A DNA stretch of 64,000 bases, taken from NCBI RefSeq assembly GCF_007665395.1, contig NZ_VDND01000006.1:274438-338437 (forward strand). The letters are read 5' to 3'. Below the pieces are notes generated by a model. The model did no database searches. It was not told where the DNA came from and saw only the letters and a program-made list of their open reading frames with translations. Source of the DNA: Pseudomonas oryzihabitans (lineage in GTDB: Bacteria > Pseudomonadota > Gammaproteobacteria > Pseudomonadales > Pseudomonadaceae). Shown here one piece after another: positions 8,134 to 20,419 of this stretch. The position numbers and the translations under genes are program-made. Position 1 is the stretch's first letter. Every line of letters starts with the position of its first letter.

Positions 8134-10912
8134 GATAGCCTTGAATGCCTCTGTCCAGGAAGCCTTCGGTCTTGCCGCCGAAGACGTTGCCGAGTCCCTT
8201 GAGCACGATCTGCAGGAAGATCCCGCGGTCGGCTTCGGAGCTCTGCGATGTGTAGTAGACGTCGTCTTCGCTCTTGAGCCAGTAGCGGCTGATCAGACGC
8301 AGTTTCCAGCAGCAGTTGTCGTACTCGAAGCCACCGAAGGCTTCCAGGGTGCGGCTCTTGTTGTAGTCGAACTGCCAGCGGGCGATGGCGGACCATTGCG
8401 GCACGATGGGCCAGATGAAGGAGATGTCGTGCTGGTCGATCTTGTAGTCGTCGCTGTTGTAGGTGAAGCGGCCGAGGTTCGGATCGAATACCCGCACGTT
8501 GTCACGATAGCGATAGCCGAGGTTGACGATCTTGCCCGGCTCGGCTTCCGGCTGGTAGTGGAACATGACGCTGCCGGAGTCGGTCTGGTGCAACACCGGA
8601 TCCCAGTTGTATTCGCCATTCACCCGCCAATCGCGGTTGAAGCGATACATGCCGGCCAGGGCATAGGGCGAACGCGAGGTGGTGGCCTGGGGATTGTCGA
8701 AATTCTGCCCCAGACTGCGGGAGTAGGCCAGGTCGTCCTTGGTCAGGCCGGGCAGCTGGACGTCGCGATCGCGGAAGTAGAAGAGTTCGCCGAAGCTTAC
8801 GTTGGCCCGCTCGAAACCATCGGGCTCGATGAAGCGGCTGGTGGCGCCCAGCGCCAACTGGTTGGCATCGCCGATGCGATCACGGCCGGTGAATCTGTTG
8901 TCGCGCCACAGCGAGCTGTAGCTGAAGGTGTACTCGCCGGTATCGAATACCGGTAGGTCGTCCTGGTCGCGATAGGGCACATACAGGTACTTGGCACGCG
9001 GTTCCAGGGTCTGCTTGCCGCCTTCGCCGAACAGATTCGAGGCGCGATCGAAATACAGGCCGCTGTCGAGGCTGAAGATCGGCACCGAGCGGGTCGGGCT
9101 GTCGTTGAAGCTGGTCACGCTGGAGCCGGCCGAGGCCCGACGGCCACCACCCACCAGCGGCGAATTCAGGTCATTCTGCCCGGTGCTGTCCAGATCCAGA
9201 TCGTAGCGGGTATAGGCGTAGCGCAGCGACGGCGTCAGGAAGCCCCAGGATGCGGTCATGGGCCGCGAGATGCCCGGTTCGACGTGGTAGCGATTGCCTT
9301 CGGCGCGGGTCAGGCCGAACAGGTTGACGTCGGGACGATTGCGTACGTTGGTGCGATTGCCGTTGTCGTCCAGGTCGAAGTAGGTGTTGTCGTCGAAGCT
9401 GCGGGTGAAGCGTACCGCCTCGGTATCGTAGGTTAAGTCCAGGCCGCCCGGGTTGTAGGGCAGGGCGCCGGTCAGGGTCAGCTGCGGCAGGCGGTTGTAG
9501 GGCGTCACGTCGGAGACGGTGGCCAGTTGGTAGGCCTGGGCGTTGAGGCCGGCGACGAAGGTGTCGCCACGGTAGGTCAGGCGGCCCTGCTGGTTCACGT
9601 AGGTCGGCTTGTTGATGCCGAGGTCGGTGTCCAGGTCCTGGAAGTAGTAAGGATCGCTGATGCGGGTGTAGTCCACCTCGGCCATCAGGCGCGAATCCAG
9701 GCCGCTGCGGTTCTTCCAGCCGTACAGCCAGCGGTTGTCGGTGGCCTCCGGTTCGCCCTCGTGCTCCGGGTCGGTGTCCTTGAGGTAGGACCCGTAGACC
9801 TGGCCTTCGCTGCTGCGGGTCAGGTAGCGGAACTCGCCCTCGGTCTGCAGGCCGTGCTTGGCCATGTAGCGCGGATAGAGGGTGGCGTCGTAATTGGGCG
9901 CCAGGTTGAAGTAGTAGGGCGTGGTGATCGCGAAGCCGGTGTCGCTGGAGGTACTGATAGAGGGCGCCAGGAAGCCGGACTGCCGACGGTCATCGATCGG
10001 GAAATAGATGAACGGCGTGTAGAGGACCGGGATGTCCTTGACTCTCAAGGTGGCGTTGGTCGCATAACCCAGGCCGGTGGCCGGGTTCAGGGTGACGGTA
10101 TTGCCCTTGACCTGCCAGGCGTTGCTGCCCGGTTCGCAGGTGGTATAGGTGCCATCCTTGAGGCGGATGATGGCGTCATCGCCGCGCTTGGCATAGAGCG
10201 CGCTGCCGCGGGCATGGCTCTGGTGCATAACGAATTCGGCGTTGTCGACCTGGACCTGGCCGTTGTCCAGCTGCAGGTCGGCCTTGTCGCCGACCATCAA
10301 CAGGCCGTTGTCGCGGAATCGGACGTTGCCCTTGAGCTCGCCGCGGTTCTCCAGCTGGTGCAGGTTGGCTTCCTGGGACTCCACCTGCATGCCGCCCTGG
10401 CGCAGCACCACGTCGCCGGCGAGGGTGGCCACCTGCTGCTCCTGCTCGTAGCGCGAGGCCTTGGCGGAGACGTAGGTCGGCGCCTTGGCCGTCGGGGTGT
10501 CGTCGTTCATGCCCGGACGCTGCGGCTCGACATAGGCGCCACTGCAGTAGGGACCGGTCTCGGCCAACTGGGCCGGGGTCAGCTGGTCGCGCGGCACCCA
10601 GTCCAGGTGACTGTAGTCGGCGCTGCGGGACTTCAGGGCGCGGCCCTTGCTCTCCGTCACCAGCACGGCATCGTCGCCCTTGCGCGCGGCGGGCTCCGCC
10701 GCGACGCCCTGGGTCTCACCCTTGCTGGGGCGGGGTGGAATGGCCGTGGTCGGTGCCTGGGTGTTGCACGACCAGCCACCGCCGGCCCCGGCGCTGCAGC
10801 TGAACTGCTCGGCAGGCGCGGCGATGAGGGCGGTGACGGGCTGCATGGCGAGCAGGCTGCCGGTTACCAAGAGGGGGAATTTTCTGCGAAACGCGGGGGT
10901 TTTCACGGCCAT
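8108..10912 (-). CDS. lptD: LPS-assembly outer membrane protein LptD
   Basis: A 934-residue beta-barrel protein that, with LptE, inserts lipopolysaccharide into the outer leaflet. There is a signal peptide ([18 protein letters not shown]), a Pseudomonas-type N-terminal extension, an OstA/LptA-like periplasmic domain (about 150-290: [17 protein letters not shown]) and a long C-terminal barrel rich in aromatic strands (from about 310 onward). Cysteines suitable for the inter-domain disulfides are present (for example CEPG near residue 258 and the CC pair near 887). It starts the minus-strand operon, divergent from amgK. Confidence 0.96.
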   Translation of the reverse strand: MAVKTPAFRRKFPLLVTGSLLAMQPVTALIAAPAEQFSCSAGAGGGWSCNTQAPTTAIPPRPSKGETQGVAAEPAARKGDDAVLVTESKGRALKSRSADYSHLDWVPRDQLTPAQLAETGPYCSGAYVEPQRPGMNDDTPTAKAPTYVSAKASRYEQEQQVATLAGDVVLRQGGMQVESQEANLHQLENRGELKGNVRFRDNGLLMVGDKADLQLDNGQVQVDNAEFVMHQSHARGSALYAKRGDDAIIRLKDGTYTTCEPGSNAWQVKGNTVTLNPATGLGYATNATLRVKDIPVLYTPFIYFPIDDRRQSGFLAPSISTSSDTGFAITTPYYFNLAPNYDATLYPRYMAKHGLQTEGEFRYLTRSSEGQVYGSYLKDTDPEHEGEPEATDNRWLYGWKNRSGLDSRLMAEVDYTRISDPYYFQDLDTDLGINKPTYVNQQGRLTYRGDTFVAGLNAQAYQLATVSDVTPYNRLPQLTLTGALPYNPGGLDLTYDTEAVRFTRSFDDNTYFDLDDNGNRTNVRNRPDVNLFGLTRAEGNRYHVEPGISRPMTASWGFLTPSLRYAYTRYDLDLDSTGQNDLNSPLVGGGRRASAGSSVTSFNDSPTRSVPIFSLDSGLYFDRASNLFGEGGKQTLEPRAKYLYVPYRDQDDLPVFDTGEYTFSYSSLWRDNRFTGRDRIGDANQLALGATSRFIEPDGFERANVSFGELFYFRDRDVQLPGLTKDDLAYSRSLGQNFDNPQATTSRSPYALAGMYRFNRDWRVNGEYNWDPVLHQTDSGSVMFHYQPEAEPGKIVNLGYRYRDNVRVFDPNLGRFTYNSDDYKIDQHDISFIWPIVPQWSAIARWQFDYNKSRTLEAFGGFEYDNCCWKLRLISRYWLKSEDDVYYTSQSSEADRGIFLQIVLKGLGNVFGGKTEGFLDRGIQGYREREDQAM

Positions 10913-11031
10913 CCTTAAAGTCGTCCTGCACGCCGGCCATTAAGGGGCCGCGGCCTCTCGATGGGCTCAAAAAGATAGCGGATAATAAAACATGACCTGC
11001 GCATCGGCTAGGGCCGGGGGATCCGCTGTAA

Positions 11032-13451
<2,420 letters not shown>

Positions 13452-13477
<26 letters not shown>

Positions 13478-14465
13478 CGGCCGGCGGCAGGCGCTCCAGC
13501 CAGGCGCGCAGGCGACGGAGGGTCTGCTCCTGTGCCGCGGCCCGATCACCGGGGATGAGCGGCAGGTCGATCTGGCGATAGCCCTGGTTGGCCTTTTGCG
13601 CCGCGCGTTCCTTGCGCCGCTGAGCGGCCGCACCGGGCGCGTGCACCAGGTCGGCGATCTGCAGGTCGGTCTTGCCCATGGTGGCGTCCAGGCGCGGCGG
13701 CAGGCCCTGGGGCTCACGGCCGTCGATGAGCGCCAGCTGCTTGACCTCGGCCGGCTCCTTTTCCGCCAGGTAGCGCGCCGCCCAGTAGGCACCGGTGCCG
13801 TGACCCACCAGCACGATGTGCCCCGCGCCCTGCTGCAGGGCCAGGTCGATACCGGCGGCGATGCGTGCCAGCACCCGGGTGGCCTGGGCATTGGCCGCGG
13901 CCTCGGGATCGCTGGGGGCGACCGCCGCCTGGGCCGGCTCGCCACTGCCGGCCTCGGCCACCGATGGAGCCGCGGGCGCCGTGCCACTGCCGCCGGTCAC
14001 CGGCGGGGGCGTCTGCTCGTTGGTGGCCTGGGCGTCGGTGTCCGCCGGCGCGGTGGTGCGGGCGATGGCCGCCAGCGGATCGTAGGGATCGGGCAGGCTC
14101 AGGCTGATGGTCTGCCAGCCATAGCTCGGCAGCGCCTGGCGCAAGGGTGCCACCACCGTCGGCCAGTCGGCCGACTCGCCATCGCCCGGCACCAGCACCA
14201 CTGTCCCGGCGGCCTTGGCGCGGGCGGCCGGCAGCAGCAGGGCGAGAAAGGACTCGTCGCCGGCTTGCAGGGTCTTCTGCTGCTCGGCCGGCAATTGCCG
14301 CATCAGCGCCTGCTGCTGCTCCTGGCTGCGCTCCAGCGCCGGGGCCACGGCAGCCGCCGGAGCCGCGGGCGCTTCCGGCGCCGGGGTGGGCGCCTCTTCG
14401 GCGAGGGCCGGTGCGGCGAGGCCGAGCAGGAGGAGACAGAGCGGCAGGAGGGCAGGCGACGACAT
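13452..14465 (-). CDS. DUF3530 family secreted alpha/beta-hydrolase-like protein
   Basis: A 337-residue exported protein: signal peptide (LPLCLLLLGLAAPALA), an Ala/Pro-rich linker, then an alpha/beta-hydrolase-like core with VVLVPGDGES and VLVGHGTGAYWAARYL. The usual nucleophile elbow GxSxG reads GHGTG here, so the serine is missing and classical hydrolase activity is doubtful. A second low-complexity Ala/Pro/Thr insert spans about 140-190. DUF3530 has no established function. The gene is convergent with and overlaps the djlA-like gene. Confidence 0.85.
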
Positions 14466-14604
14466 CGGGCGGAATCCTCGGCAAGGAGACGGTTGACCCC
14501 GGCGAGCCTACCGCCGTTCGCCCGGCCGGGGCAGTGGGAACGCCTTAGCCGCGGGCGGATCTCCGTTACAATGAGCGCCTTAACCTTCGCCGAGGCTATC
14601 CCCC

Positions 14605-15282
14605 ATGCAACCCTTCGCCATCGCTCCCTCGATCCTGTCCGCCGATTTCGCCCGTCTCGGCGAGGAGGTCGACAAGGTCCTCGCCGCCGGTGCCGACATG
14701 GTCCATTTCGACGTGATGGACAATCACTATGTGCCCAACCTCACCATCGGGCCCATGGTCTGCAAGGCGCTGCGCAACTACGGGGTGACCGCGCCCATCG
14801 ACGTGCACCTGATGGTCAAGCCGGTGGATCGCATCATCGGCGACTTCATCGAGGCCGGGGCCACTGACATCACCTTCCACCCGGAAGCCTCCGAGCACAT
14901 CGACCGCTCGCTGCAACTGATCAAGGATAGCGGCTGCCGCGCCGGCCTGGTGTTCAACCCGGCCACCTCGCTGGACGCCCTCAAGTACGTGATGGACAAG
15001 ATCGACATGGTGCTGCTGATGAGCGTCAACCCCGGCTTCGGCGGCCAGAAATTCATTCCCGGCACCCTCGACAAGCTGCGCGAGGCACGCGCCCTGATCG
15101 ACGCCTCCGGTCGGCCGATCCGCCTGGAGATCGACGGCGGCGTCAACGTCAAGAACATCGGCGAGATCGCCCGCGCCGGGGCGGACACCTTCGTCGCCGG
15201 CTCCGCCATCTTCGGCCAGCCGGATTACGCCGCGGTGATCCAGGCGATGCGCGCCGAACTGGCCAAGGCCCGTTCGGTATGA
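14605..15282 (+). CDS. rpe: Ribulose-phosphate 3-epimerase
   Basis: Interconverts ribulose 5-phosphate and xylulose 5-phosphate in the pentose phosphate pathway. The 225-residue TIM barrel shows [16 protein letters not shown] at the N-terminus, the metal-binding and catalytic segments [18 protein letters not shown] (with catalytic Asp), [12 protein letters not shown] and EIDGGVN. The stop codon overlaps the gph start as ATGA. The rpe-gph-trpE order is the usual Pseudomonas one. A -10-like TACAAT lies about 40 bp upstream of the ATG. Confidence 0.97.
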   Translation: MQPFAIAPSILSADFARLGEEVDKVLAAGADMVHFDVMDNHYVPNLTIGPMVCKALRNYGVTAPIDVHLMVKPVDRIIGDFIEAGATDITFHPEASEHIDRSLQLIKDSGCRAGLVFNPATSLDALKYVMDKIDMVLLMSVNPGFGGQKFIPGTLDKLREARALIDASGRPIRLEIDGGVNVKNIGEIARAGADTFVAGSAIFGQPDYAAVIQAMRAELAKARSV

Positions 15283-15959
15283 GTGCCCTGGTGCGACTCG
15301 GCGGGGGGCATCCCCCCGCCCTGGTGATGTTCGACCTCGATGGCACCCTGCTGGATTCCGCGCCGGACCTGGCGGCGGCGGTCGACGCCATGCTCGATCG
15401 CCTGGGCCGTCCGCCGGCCGGCCTGGCCAAGGTCCGGCTGTGGATCGGCAACGGCGCCCGGGTGCTGGTACGCCGGGCCCTGGCCGATGACCTGGAGCAC
15501 GCGGCGGTGGCGGAGGCCGATGCCGACCGCGCCCTGGCGCTGTTCATGGAACTCTATGGCGGCAGCCACGCCCTGACCCGGGTCTATCCGGGGGTGCTCG
15601 ACAGCCTGGCGTTGCTGCGCACCCTGGGCGTGCGCCTGGCGGTGATCACCAACAAGCCGGAGCGCTTCGTCGCGCCGCTGCTGGCCGACATGGGGCTGGG
15701 TGAATTCGACTGGATCGTCGGCGGCGATACCCTGCCGCAGCAGAAGCCCGATCCGGCCGGCCTGCTGCACGTGATGCGGCAGGCGGGCGTGTCTGCCGCG
15801 CAGGCGCTGTTCATCGGCGACTCGCGCAACGACATCCGCGCCGCCCGCGCCGCCGGAGTGGGCTGCGTGGCCCTCAGCTACGGCTACAACCATGGCGAGC
15901 CCATCGCCGCCGAAGCGCCGGATCTGGTGGTCGACGATCTGCGCGAGCTGTTCCTCTAG
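15279..15959 (+). CDS. gph: Phosphoglycolate phosphatase Gph (HAD family)
   Basis: Dephosphorylates 2-phosphoglycolate, produced notably during repair of 3'-phosphoglycolate DNA ends. The 226-residue HAD hydrolase has motif [16 protein letters not shown] (nucleophile Asp), motif II VITNKP, motif III lysine in QQKPDPAGL and motif [11 protein letters not shown]. Translation is probably coupled to rpe through a 4-bp overlap. Of the two phosphoglycolate phosphatase paralogues common in Pseudomonas, this is the one placed before trpE. Confidence 0.94.
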   Translation: MSALVRLGGGHPPALVMFDLDGTLLDSAPDLAAAVDAMLDRLGRPPAGLAKVRLWIGNGARVLVRRALADDLEHAAVAEADADRALALFMELYGGSHALTRVYPGVLDSLALLRTLGVRLAVITNKPERFVAPLLADMGLGEFDWIVGGDTLPQQKPDPAGLLHVMRQAGVSAAQALFIGDSRNDIRAARAAGVGCVALSYGYNHGEPIAAEAPDLVVDDLRELFL

Positions 15960-16095
15960 GGGCGTGCTCCGGGGCTGGGCGGCGCCGGCCGGTTGCCATG
16001 CCGCGCCGGCTAGGCTAACGTGGGCCTTCAATCCCGCCCCAAGAGCAAGAGATCGCATCGTGGTGGTCACCCGCACAGGCTCCTCGCGAGCATGG

Positions 16096-16140
16096 ATGAA
16101 AGTCATCAAGGCCCTGGCCCGTTGGCGCTGGCGCGCCTGA
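16096..16140 (+). CDS. trpL: trp leader peptide (TrpL), attenuation control of trpE
   Basis: A 14-codon frame encodes MKVIKALARWRWRA, with two Trp codons separated by one Arg codon near its end. It ends 72 bp before the trpE start. Downstream, GCCGGT at 16151-16156 can pair with ACCGGC at 16162-16167, a candidate attenuator stem, although the pyrimidine-rich run (CTTTCGTTTTCC) lies some 20 nt later. Attenuation of trpE has been described in P. putida. Here the peptide is seen directly; control by Trp-tRNA level is inferred. Confidence 0.8.
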   Translation: MKVIKALARWRWRA

Positions 16141-16212
16141 TTTCGTCCTGGCCGGTATCGGACCGGCACGCTGTGCACCCGACCTTTCGTTTTCCTCGCC
16201 ACGAGGCTGATC

Positions 16213-17691
16213 ATGACCCGCGACGACTTCCTGCGCCTGGCCGCTCAAGGCTATAACCGCATTCCCCTGGCCTTCGAAACCCTGGCCGACTTCGACACCC
16301 CGCTGTCCCTCTATCTCAAACTGGCCGATGCGCCCAACTCCTATCTGCTGGAGTCGGTGCAGGGCGGCGAGAAGTGGGGCCGCTATTCGATCATCGGCCT
16401 GCCCTGCCGGACCCTGCTGCGCGCCCGCGGTTACCAGGTCACCGTGCACGAGGGCGAGCGACAGCTCGAAGCGGCTACGGTCGAGGATCCGCTGGCCTTC
16501 GTCGAGGCCTTCAAGGCTCGCTATCGCGTGCCGGTGGTGCCCAACCTGCCCAAATTCGATGGCGGCCTGGTGGGATACTTCGGCTATGACTGCGTGCGCT
16601 ACGTGGAGAAGCGCCTGGGCGCCAGTCCCAATCCCGATCCGCTGGGTACCCCGGACATCCTGCTGATGGTGTCGGACGAGGTGGTGGTCTTCGACAACCT
16701 CGCTGGCAAGCTGCACTGCATCGTGCTGGTCGACCCCAGCCAGCCGGAGGCCTACGAACAGGGCCAGGCCCGCCTGGCCGCGCTGCGCGAGCGCATTCGC
16801 CAGCCCATCGCCCCACGGCTGGGCCTGGATTTCGCCGCGGTGGGCAGCGGCAGCGAGCCGGCGTTTCGCTCCAGCTACAGCCGCGCCGACTATGAACACG
16901 CGGTGGAGCGGATCAAGGACTACATCCTGGCCGGCGACTGCATGCAGGTGGTGCCTTCGCAGCGCATGACCATCGATTTCAAGGCGGCGCCCATCGATCT
17001 CTATCGGGCGCTGCGCTGCTTCAATCCCACGCCCTACATGTACTTCTTCAACTTCGGCGACTTTCATGTGGTCGGCAGTTCGCCCGAGGTGCTGGTGCGG
17101 GTGGAGGACGGCGAGATCACCGTGCGTCCCATCGCCGGCACCCGGCCGCGCGGCGCGACCGAGGAAGCCGACCTGGCGCTGGAGCGTGACCTGCTGGCCG
17201 ATGCCAAGGAACTGGCCGAGCACCTGATGCTGATCGACCTGGGCCGCAACGACGTGGGCCGGGTCTCCGCCACCGGCAGCGTGACCCTGACCGAGAAGAT
17301 GGTCATCGAGCGCTACTCCAACGTGATGCACATCGTCAGCAACGTCACCGGTCGGCTCAAGCCCGAGCTGAGCGCCATGGACGCCCTGCGCGCCATCCTG
17401 CCGGCCGGCACCCTGTCCGGGGCGCCGAAAATCCGCGCCATGGAGATCATCGACGAGCTGGAGCCGGTCAAGCGCGGCATCTACGGCGGCGCCGTGGGCT
17501 ACCTGGCCTGGAACGGCAACATGGACACCGCCATCGCCATCCGCACCGCGGTGATCAAGGACGGCGAACTGCACGTCCAGGCGGGCGGCGGGATCGTCGC
17601 CGACTCCCAGCCGGCGGCGGAATGGGAAGAGACCCTCAACAAGCGTCGTGCCATGTTCCGCGCCGTCGCCCTTGCCGAACAGTCCGTCTGA
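16213..17691 (+). CDS. trpE: Anthranilate synthase component I (TrpE)
   Basis: Catalyses chorismate to anthranilate, the first committed step to tryptophan, using ammonia delivered by TrpG. The 492-residue protein has the tryptophan-feedback element [15 protein letters not shown] (about residues 39-53) and the chorismate-binding core with [40 protein letters not shown] and GGGIVADS. It is preceded by the Trp-rich leader peptide and followed 10 bp later by trpG; in P. aeruginosa the two genes are separated by the pyocin cluster. Confidence 0.97.
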   Translation: MTRDDFLRLAAQGYNRIPLAFETLADFDTPLSLYLKLADAPNSYLLESVQGGEKWGRYSIIGLPCRTLLRARGYQVTVHEGERQLEAATVEDPLAFVEAFKARYRVPVVPNLPKFDGGLVGYFGYDCVRYVEKRLGASPNPDPLGTPDILLMVSDEVVVFDNLAGKLHCIVLVDPSQPEAYEQGQARLAALRERIRQPIAPRLGLDFAAVGSGSEPAFRSSYSRADYEHAVERIKDYILAGDCMQVVPSQRMTIDFKAAPIDLYRALRCFNPTPYMYFFNFGDFHVVGSSPEVLVRVEDGEITVRPIAGTRPRGATEEADLALERDLLADAKELAEHLMLIDLGRNDVGRVSATGSVTLTEKMVIERYSNVMHIVSNVTGRLKPELSAMDALRAILPAGTLSGAPKIRAMEIIDELEPVKRGIYGGAVGYLAWNGNMDTAIAIRTAVIKDGELHVQAGGGIVADSQPAAEWEETLNKRRAMFRAVALAEQSV

Positions 17692-17701
17692 GGAGCCTGC
17701 C

Positions 17702-18295
17702 ATGTTGCTGATGCTGGATAACTACGATTCCTTCACCTACAACCTGGTGCAGTACCTGGGCGAACTGGGCGCCGAGGTGAAGGTGGTGCGCAACGACGAG
17801 GTCCCGGTCGAGGCGATCGAGGGCCTGGCGCCGGAGCGCATCGTCGTCTCCCCCGGTCCCTGCACGCCCAACGAGGCGGGGATCTCCCTGGCCACCCTGG
17901 AGCGCTTCGCCGGCAAGCTGCCGGTGCTGGGCGTCTGCCTGGGCCACCAGAGCCTGGGCCAGGCCTTCGGCGGCGAGGTGGTGCGGGCGCGCGAGCCGAT
18001 GCACGGCAAGACCAGCCCGGTCTACCACAACGGCGAAGGCGTCTTCGCCGGTCTGCCCAACCCCTTCACCGTGACCCGCTACCATTCGCTGGTGGTCAAG
18101 CGCGAGACCTTGCCCGAGTGCCTGGAGATCACCGCCTGGACCCAGCACCCGGACGGTAGCATGGATGAGATCATGGGCCTGCGGCACCGCGAATTCATGA
18201 TCGAAGGGGTGCAGTTCCACCCCGAGTCCATCCTCACCGAGCACGGCCACGACCTGCTGGCCAACTTTCTCCAGCAGCAGGGAGGGCGCCGCTAG
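17702..18295 (+). CDS. trpG: Anthranilate synthase component II, glutamine amidotransferase (TrpG)
   Basis: Supplies ammonia from glutamine to TrpE. The 197-residue class I amidotransferase begins [19 protein letters not shown], has the oxyanion region [13 protein letters not shown], the nucleophile elbow LGVCLGHQ (catalytic Cys) and the His-Glu pair in FHPESILT. I chose the ATG at 17702, right after a GAGG ribosome-binding site, over an upstream in-frame ATG lying within trpE. The stop TAG abuts the trpD ATG, so trpG and trpD are coupled. Confidence 0.96.
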   Translation: MLLMLDNYDSFTYNLVQYLGELGAEVKVVRNDEVPVEAIEGLAPERIVVSPGPCTPNEAGISLATLERFAGKLPVLGVCLGHQSLGQAFGGEVVRAREPMHGKTSPVYHNGEGVFAGLPNPFTVTRYHSLVVKRETLPECLEITAWTQHPDGSMDEIMGLRHREFMIEGVQFHPESILTEHGHDLLANFLQQQGGRR

Positions 18296-19345
18296 ATGGA
18301 CATCAAGCAGGCCCTGAGTCGCATCAGCGGGCAACTCGACCTCAATGTGGCCGAGATGCAGGCGGTGATGCGCCAGATCATGACCGGGGGCGCCGACGAG
18401 GCGCAGATCGGTGCCTTTCTCATGGGCATGCGCATCAAGAGCGAGACCATCGACGAGATCTGCGGCGCGGTGAGCGTGATGCGCGAACTGGCCACCCCGG
18501 TGGAGCTGCCGAGCCTCGACCATGTCGTCGACGTGGTCGGTACCGGCGGCGACGGCGCCAACATCTTCAACGTCTCCTCGGCCTCGGTGTTCGTGGTGGC
18601 GGCGGCGGGTGGCAAGGTCGCCAAGCACGGCAACCGCGCGGTGTCCGGCAAGAGCGGCAGTGCCGACCTGCTGGAAGCCGCCGGCATCTACCTGGAGCTG
18701 ACCCCCGCGCAGATCGCACGCTGCGTCGAGCAGGTGGGGGTGGGCTTCATGTTCGCCCAGTCGCACCACAGCGCCATGCGCCACGCCGCCGGGCCGCGGC
18801 GTTCCCTGGGGCTGCGTACCCTGTTCAACATGCTCGGCCCGCTGACCAATCCGGCCGGTGTGCGCCACCAGGTGGTCGGGGTGTTCAGCGCCGCCCTCTG
18901 CCGGCCGCTGGCCGAGGTGCTGCAGCGCCTGGGCAGTAAGCATGTGCTGGTGGTGCACTCCCGTGACGGCCTGGACGAATTCAGCCTGGCCGCCGCCACC
19001 CAGGTGGCCGAGCTCAAGGATGACAGCATCAGCGAGTACCAGGTGCTGCCGGAAGATCTGGGCATCAAGAGCCAGAGCCTGGTCGGCCTGACCGTGGATG
19101 GCCCCGAGGCCTCCCTGGCGTTGATCCGTGACGCCCTGGGGCGGCGCAAGACCGAAGCCGGGCAGAAGGCCGCCGACATGATCGTGCTCAACGCCGGCGC
19201 GGCGCTCTACGCCGCCGATCTCGCCCAGAGCCTGCACGAGGGTGTGCTGCTGGCCCACGATGCGCTATACAGCGGCCTGGCGCGGGAAAAACTGGACGAG
19301 CTCGCCCATTTCACATCCGTCTATCGCGAGGAGGGTCGCCTGTGA
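18296..19345 (+). CDS. trpD: Anthranilate phosphoribosyltransferase (TrpD)
   Basis: Transfers phosphoribose from PRPP to anthranilate. The 349 residues match the family. The PRPP/metal motif [15 protein letters not shown] (about residues 80-94), the glycine-rich [15 protein letters not shown] segment and the anthranilate-binding [16 protein letters not shown] are intact. It starts immediately after the trpG stop and overlaps trpC through TGA/GTG sharing, the standard trpGDC unit. Confidence 0.97.
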   Translation: MDIKQALSRISGQLDLNVAEMQAVMRQIMTGGADEAQIGAFLMGMRIKSETIDEICGAVSVMRELATPVELPSLDHVVDVVGTGGDGANIFNVSSASVFVVAAAGGKVAKHGNRAVSGKSGSADLLEAAGIYLELTPAQIARCVEQVGVGFMFAQSHHSAMRHAAGPRRSLGLRTLFNMLGPLTNPAGVRHQVVGVFSAALCRPLAEVLQRLGSKHVLVVHSRDGLDEFSLAAATQVAELKDDSISEYQVLPEDLGIKSQSLVGLTVDGPEASLALIRDALGRRKTEAGQKAADMIVLNAGAALYAADLAQSLHEGVLLAHDALYSGLAREKLDELAHFTSVYREEGRL

Positions 19346-20166
19346 GTGTGCCAACCGTGTTGCAGAAGATTCTGGCCCGCAAGGCCGAGGAAATCGCCCA
19401 ACTGAAGGCCCGTACCACCCTGGCCGAGCTCGAGGCCCAGGCCCGTGCCGCCGATGCCCCGCGCGGCTTCGCCCGGGCGCTGCAGGCCCAGGTGGCGCGC
19501 AAGGAAGCGGCGGTCATCGCCGAGGTGAAGAAGGCCTCGCCGAGCAAGGGCGTGATCCGCGAGCACTTCGTGCCGGCCGAGATTGCCCACAGCTACGCCC
19601 AGGGTGGCGCCACCTGCCTGAGCGTGCTCACCGACGTGGACTTCTTTCAGGGCGGCAACGCCTATCTGCAGGAGGCGCGCGCCGCCTGCCAGCTGCCGGT
19701 GATTCGCAAGGACTTCCTCGTCGATCCCTACCAGGTGGTGGAAGCCCGCGCCATCGGTGCCGACTGCATCCTGCTGATCGTCGCGGCGCTCGACGATGGC
19801 CTGATGGGGGAACTGGCCGCCACCGCCAAGGACGTCGGCCTGGACGTACTGGTCGAGGTTCATGACGGCGCCGAGCTGGAGCGGGCCCTGAGCGTGCTGG
19901 ATACCCCGCTGGTAGGCGTCAACAATCGCAACCTGCACACCTTCGAGGTCAGCCTGGAGGCCACCCTGGATCTGCTGCCGCGCATCCCCCAGGACCGCCT
20001 GGTGATCACCGAGAGCGGCATCCTCAACCGCGCCGACGTCGAGCTGATGGAGATCAACGAGGTCCGTGCCTTCCTGGTCGGCGAGGCCTTCATGCGGGCC
20101 GACGAACCCGGCCAGGAGTTGCAGCGGCTGTTCTTCCCCGAGCGGCGCTTCCCGCTCGACGCCTGA
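19342..20166 (+). CDS. trpC: Indole-3-glycerol phosphate synthase (TrpC)
   Basis: Closes the indole ring from carboxyphenylamino-deoxyribulose phosphate. The 274-residue TIM barrel shows the IGPS signatures: [16 protein letters not shown] (catalytic Lys), [37 protein letters not shown] and ITESGI. Monofunctional, as usual in Pseudomonas (not fused to TrpF). The start is a GTG overlapping the trpD stop. A clear intrinsic terminator follows 22 bp after the stop, ending the trp block. Confidence 0.97.
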   Translation: MSVPTVLQKILARKAEEIAQLKARTTLAELEAQARAADAPRGFARALQAQVARKEAAVIAEVKKASPSKGVIREHFVPAEIAHSYAQGGATCLSVLTDVDFFQGGNAYLQEARAACQLPVIRKDFLVDPYQVVEARAIGADCILLIVAALDDGLMGELAATAKDVGLDVLVEVHDGAELERALSVLDTPLVGVNNRNLHTFEVSLEATLDLLPRIPQDRLVITESGILNRADVELMEINEVRAFLVGEAFMRADEPGQELQRLFFPERRFPLDA

Positions 20167-20187
20167 TTCCGCGGCGTGCCGCACCGA

Positions 20188-20220
20188 GGCCCTGGTGGAC
20201 GACACCAGGGCCTTTTTTCT
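20188..20220 (+). terminator. Intrinsic terminator after trpC
   Basis: GGCCCTGGTG (20188-20197) pairs with CACCAGGGCC (20203-20212) around a 5-nt loop and runs directly into TTTTTTCT. A textbook Rho-independent terminator for the trp operon. Confidence 0.92.
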
Positions 20221-20419
20221 GGTCAGGCTGATCCAGGTCGACCGCCGTCCACCCCGGACGGCGGGAGCGACCTCCGTGTGTCCACAGCCGACGCAGGGCT
20301 TTGTTCTACCGGCATAAACCCCGTTAATGACGTCCGATTCGCCGAACCCTGGCGAATCCGGAGCAGTCTGGCCATCGCTCCGGCGCAGCAGGCCATCCAC
20401 CACTGGGGCAGGTAGAACC

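Noticed and set aside
15640..19258. Long minus-strand frames opposite gph, trpE, trpG and trpD
   Set aside because: Typical reverse-frame shadows in GC-rich genes; rich in His/Gln/Gly, no domains.
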